DNA from: Butyrivibrio sp.
Lineage (GTDB): Bacteria > Bacillota_A > Clostridia > Lachnospirales > Lachnospiraceae
Assembly: GCF_024699075.1 (NCBI RefSeq)
Contig: NZ_JAILQF010000181.1
Coordinates: forward strand, 1 to 6,922
Length of the DNA: 6,922 nt
Direction of reading: 5' to 3'
The translations under genes were made by a program, and so were the position numbers. How positions within the stretch are numbered: position 1 is the first letter of the stretch; every line of letters starts with the position of its first letter. Below the pieces are notes generated by a model. The model was not told the origin of the DNA. It ran no database searches and saw only the letters and a program-made list of their open reading frames with translations. Below, in pieces: positions 5,341-6,922 of the stretch.

Positions 5341-5368
5341 CCAAAGAGAATTTGGTTTTCTTTTTTTT
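5341..5368 (+). terminator. Terminator-like hairpin with a long T-run
   Basis: CCAAA (5341-5345) pairs with TTTGG (5351-5355) around GAGAA, followed by TTTTCTTTTTTTT. An alternative pairing of AAAGAGAA with TTTTCTTT also precedes T's. The stem is short, but the T-run is long and the orientation fits ending transcripts from the promoter at 5154. Confidence 0.5.
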
Positions 5369-5401
5369 ACTCTTTTTAAATTCACTAATAATCAGGTTGT
5401 C

Positions 5402-5429
5402 TTGGACTATATCAAGATAACGCTATAAA
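5402..5429 (+). promoter_or_regulatory. Promoter candidate for the glycosyltransferase
   Basis: TTGGAC (5402-5407) and TATAAA (5424-5429) are separated by 16 bases, ~110 bases before the gene and beyond the terminator-like hairpin. The -10 is good; the -35 matches the consensus only in its first three bases. Confidence 0.5.
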
Positions 5430-5538
5430 TATATCTAATCTATAAGCTTTTTGTTGTCCTTTAAACTGATATTTATTTATGCAATATGTAACCATAAAAT
5501 ATGACATATTCTATTACTGATATCGAAAGGGAACGTGT

Positions 5539-6510
5539 ATGAAACTGATCATTCAGATACCATGCTATAACGAGGCGGAGACACTTGAGGTTGCACTCAA
5601 TGACCTGCCCAGGCATATAGATGGCATCGATGAAATTGAATACCTCATTATCAATGACGGCAGTAAGGACAATACAGTTGAGGTGGCGAGAAACTGGGGT
5701 GTACATCACATCGTCAATTTCAAGCAGAACCAGGGACTTGCCAAGGGATTTATTGCAGGACTTGACGGTTGCCTTAGATGCGGAGCAGACATCATTGTCA
5801 ATACCGATGCTGATGATCAGTATAAGGGAGAGGATATTGAGAAGATTGTTCGTCCTATTCTGAATGGAGAGGCCGACATTGTCATAGGCGCAAGACCTAT
5901 CGATGAGACAGAACATTTTTCCTATATTAAAAAGAAACTTCAGCACCTTGGAAGCTGGACAGTCAGAAAGGTATCTAATACAAATATTCCTGACGCTCCC
6001 AGCGGATTCAGGGCATTTAGCCGTGATGCTGCCATGAAGCTCAATGTAGTAAATGACTATACATACACTCTTGAAACAATCGTTCAGGCAGGTAGAGAGA
6101 GTATCCCTATGACAAGTGTTCCTATAAGGACTAATGCAGAGCTTAGACCTTCAAGACTCTTCAAGAGTATCTGGGGATATGTCAAGAAGTCAATGCTGAC
6201 AATATTAAGGGCGTATGTTATGTATAAGCCACTCAAGGCATTTACAATACTAAGTTTCCCATTCGTAGTGCTAGGAGTAGGTATAGGAATAAGATTCTTG
6301 TATTTCATAACACAAGGTACTAGTGGAGGACATGTACAGTCACTTATTCTTGGCTGTATGCTCATCATCATCGGAGCACTTATATTCGTTATGGGTATAA
6401 TGGCAGATACTATAGCAGCGAATAGAAGAATACTTCAAGATGTTCAGTATCATGTAAAGAGGATTGAGTATGACTATATGACTCGAAAAGAGGAAGAAAA
6501 TACACATTAA
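5539..6510 (+). CDS. Membrane-anchored family 2 glycosyltransferase (DPM/GtrB-like)
   Basis: A 323-residue glycosyltransferase of the dolichol-phosphate-mannose-synthase-like branch of GT2. The GT-A domain (~1-225) shows the nucleotide-binding start IIQIPCYNEAETL (4-16), the motif INDGSKDNT (38-46), the metal-binding NTDADDQY (88-95, Asp90/Asp92) and SGFRAFSR (155-162). A basic amphipathic stretch (~203-233, RPSRLFKSIWGYVKKS) leads into two transmembrane helices (~234-257 and ~266-290) and a short charged cytoplasmic tail. Such enzymes usually move a sugar from a nucleotide sugar to polyprenyl phosphate at the inner membrane face, supplying cell wall, glycolipid or surface polysaccharide decoration. 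The sugar cannot be told from sequence. AAAGGGA at 5526-5532 supports the start. The remains of an SH3-like gene overlap its 3' end, so the two were probably one operon. All motifs are intact. Confidence 0.5.
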   Translation: MKLIIQIPCYNEAETLEVALNDLPRHIDGIDEIEYLIINDGSKDNTVEVARNWGVHHIVNFKQNQGLAKGFIAGLDGCLRCGADIIVNTDADDQYKGEDIEKIVRPILNGEADIVIGARPIDETEHFSYIKKKLQHLGSWTVRKVSNTNIPDAPSGFRAFSRDAAMKLNVVNDYTYTLETIVQAGRESIPMTSVPIRTNAELRPSRLFKSIWGYVKKSMLTILRAYVMYKPLKAFTILSFPFVVLGVGIGIRFLYFITQGTSGGHVQSLILGCMLIIIGALIFVMGIMADTIAANRRILQDVQYHVKRIEYDYMTRKEEENTH

Positions 6511-6872
6511 AAAGCGAATAAAGGTATTAACAGCTTAGTTGATATTTATGCTGATTTGTATAGCAGGTAGTATAGTTAGCTACGTTGCGGAAGATGTCCA
6601 GAGCGCAGTTGTCACATTAAATGAAGATGTAAATGTCTACTCTGAGATGAGTACTGAGGGTGAAGTGGTTGAAAGCTTCAAGACCAGAGATCCGGTATAT
6701 ATGATTGCAGAGAGCAGCTACTGAATCACCATTTTTAATAAAGTATAGACATTATACATTTTTACCAATTCAAGTGAAGATGGAATATATGTTGCGCAGG
6801 ATACTGTGGAAACATCAGACTAGATGGAGAATAGTGATAATTGCAGTAATTGTTGTGGTTGTTAGGAATTAA
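6500..6872 (+). pseudogene. Decayed gene for a secreted or membrane SH3-like protein
   Basis: One frame keeps protein-like sequence across several stops. From an ATA at 6500 (preceded by AGAGGAAG, probably a lost ATG) it reads a basic N-terminus (IHIKKRIKVLTA), a TAG at 6536, then the hydrophobic stretch LIFMLICIAGSIVSYVA, together a signal peptide or anchor. There follows an SH3-like domain: VNVYSEMSTEGEVVESF and DPVYMIAESSY, then TGA at 6722 where SH3 domains normally have Trp, then ITIFNKV, TAG at 6746, and a closing strand EDGIYVAQDTVETSD before TAG at 6821. A one-base shift at ~6821 restores a frame coding for RWRIVIIAVIVVVV, a likely membrane helix, up to TAA 6870. The longest intact piece is 6539-6724 (TTG start, 61 codons), which would lack the end of the domain. 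It overlaps the glycosyltransferase end, as a coupled gene would. Gene-hood as a pseudogene is well supported; the SH3 assignment is by pattern only. Confidence 0.5.
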
Positions 6873-6898
6873 ACTTATGAGTATTCATAAGTTTAATT
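6867..6898. repeat. Perfect palindrome with 14-bp arms
   Basis: AATTAAACTTATGA (6867-6880) and TCATAAGTTTAATT (6885-6898) are perfect inverted arms around GTAT. It sits directly after the decayed gene and may be the terminator of the glycosyltransferase unit, although no separate T-run follows and the stem is very AT-rich. An operator or an element end are alternatives. Confidence 0.5.
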
Positions 6899-6922
6899 AG
6901 GAAAAAGAATCTTAGATAAAGG

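Larger units (their letters stand above)
5087..5538. other. AT-rich intergenic region without a recognised gene
   Basis: About 450 bases between the transposition genes and the glycosyltransferase. It contains a perfect extended -10 (+ strand), a dyad GATTAT/ATAATC (5192-5209), a 2 x 11-bp tandem repeat, an AGAGGGGG ribosome-binding-site-like stretch (5269-5276) that is not followed by a normal start codon, a terminator-like hairpin, a second promoter candidate and the AAAGGGA ribosome binding site of the glycosyltransferase (5526-5532). The right end of the IS66 element should lie somewhere here but could not be placed. Confidence 0.5.

Noticed and set aside
5473..5946. 157-codon open frame on the - strand
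   Set aside because: It overlaps the glycosyltransferase antisense for most of its length; the + strand frame has clear family motifs and a ribosome binding site.
6539..6872. Stop-codon recoding (TGA or TAG read as amino acids) in the SH3-like gene
   Set aside because: Other genes here end in TGA and use TGG for Trp, and a frameshift and lost start are also present, so decay is simpler.

Overview
The window reads as a low-to-moderate GC Gram-positive chromosome segment, most likely from a gut or rumen Clostridia (Lachnospiraceae-like, for example the Butyrivibrio group). This rests on strong GGAGG-type ribosome binding sites, AT-rich intergenic DNA, the nucleoside-phosphorylase-fold paralogues and the style of the glycosyltransferase. 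It is an inference from sequence style; no marker gene is present.

Layout. (1) 1-1794, + strand: a tight three-gene run made of the C-terminal part of a GNAT acetyltransferase cut by the window edge, then two adjacent paralogous proteins of the nucleoside phosphorylase / uridine phosphorylase fold. Both paralogues keep the ribose- and base-site motifs but lack the usual GDPxR phosphate loop. (2) 1795-2360: a short intergenic stretch with two small palindromes over a possible promoter and a possible 32-codon ORF, then an orphan two-helix membrane protein and a strong intrinsic terminator. (3) 2361 to at least 5086, - strand: an IS66-family insertion sequence with tnpA, tnpB and tnpC all open. 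Its left end starts with GTAAGCG exactly where the terminator's T-run stops. No convincing right inverted repeat was found. (4) About 5087-5538: AT-rich DNA without a recognised gene, holding an extended -10 promoter, a perfect 2 x 11-bp tandem repeat, a terminator-like hairpin and a second promoter candidate. (5) 5539-6510, + strand: a membrane-anchored family 2 (dolichol-phosphate-mannose-synthase-like) glycosyltransferase. (6) 6500-6872: a decayed gene for a secreted or membrane SH3-like protein, broken by in-frame stops and a frameshift, followed by a perfect 14-bp-arm palindrome.

The acetyltransferase and the two phosphorylase-fold proteins are probably co-transcribed and may act together in nucleoside or nucleotide-derivative metabolism. 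The glycosyltransferase was probably co-transcribed with the SH3-like gene before that gene decayed, which suggests an envelope role. The IS66 copy sits between these units and breaks no gene. I see no clearly new defence or mobile system. The items most worth a second look are the phosphate-loop-less tandem paralogues, the competing hairpins over the tnpA ribosome binding site, the possible short transcript upstream of the glycosyltransferase, and the multiply broken SH3 gene.
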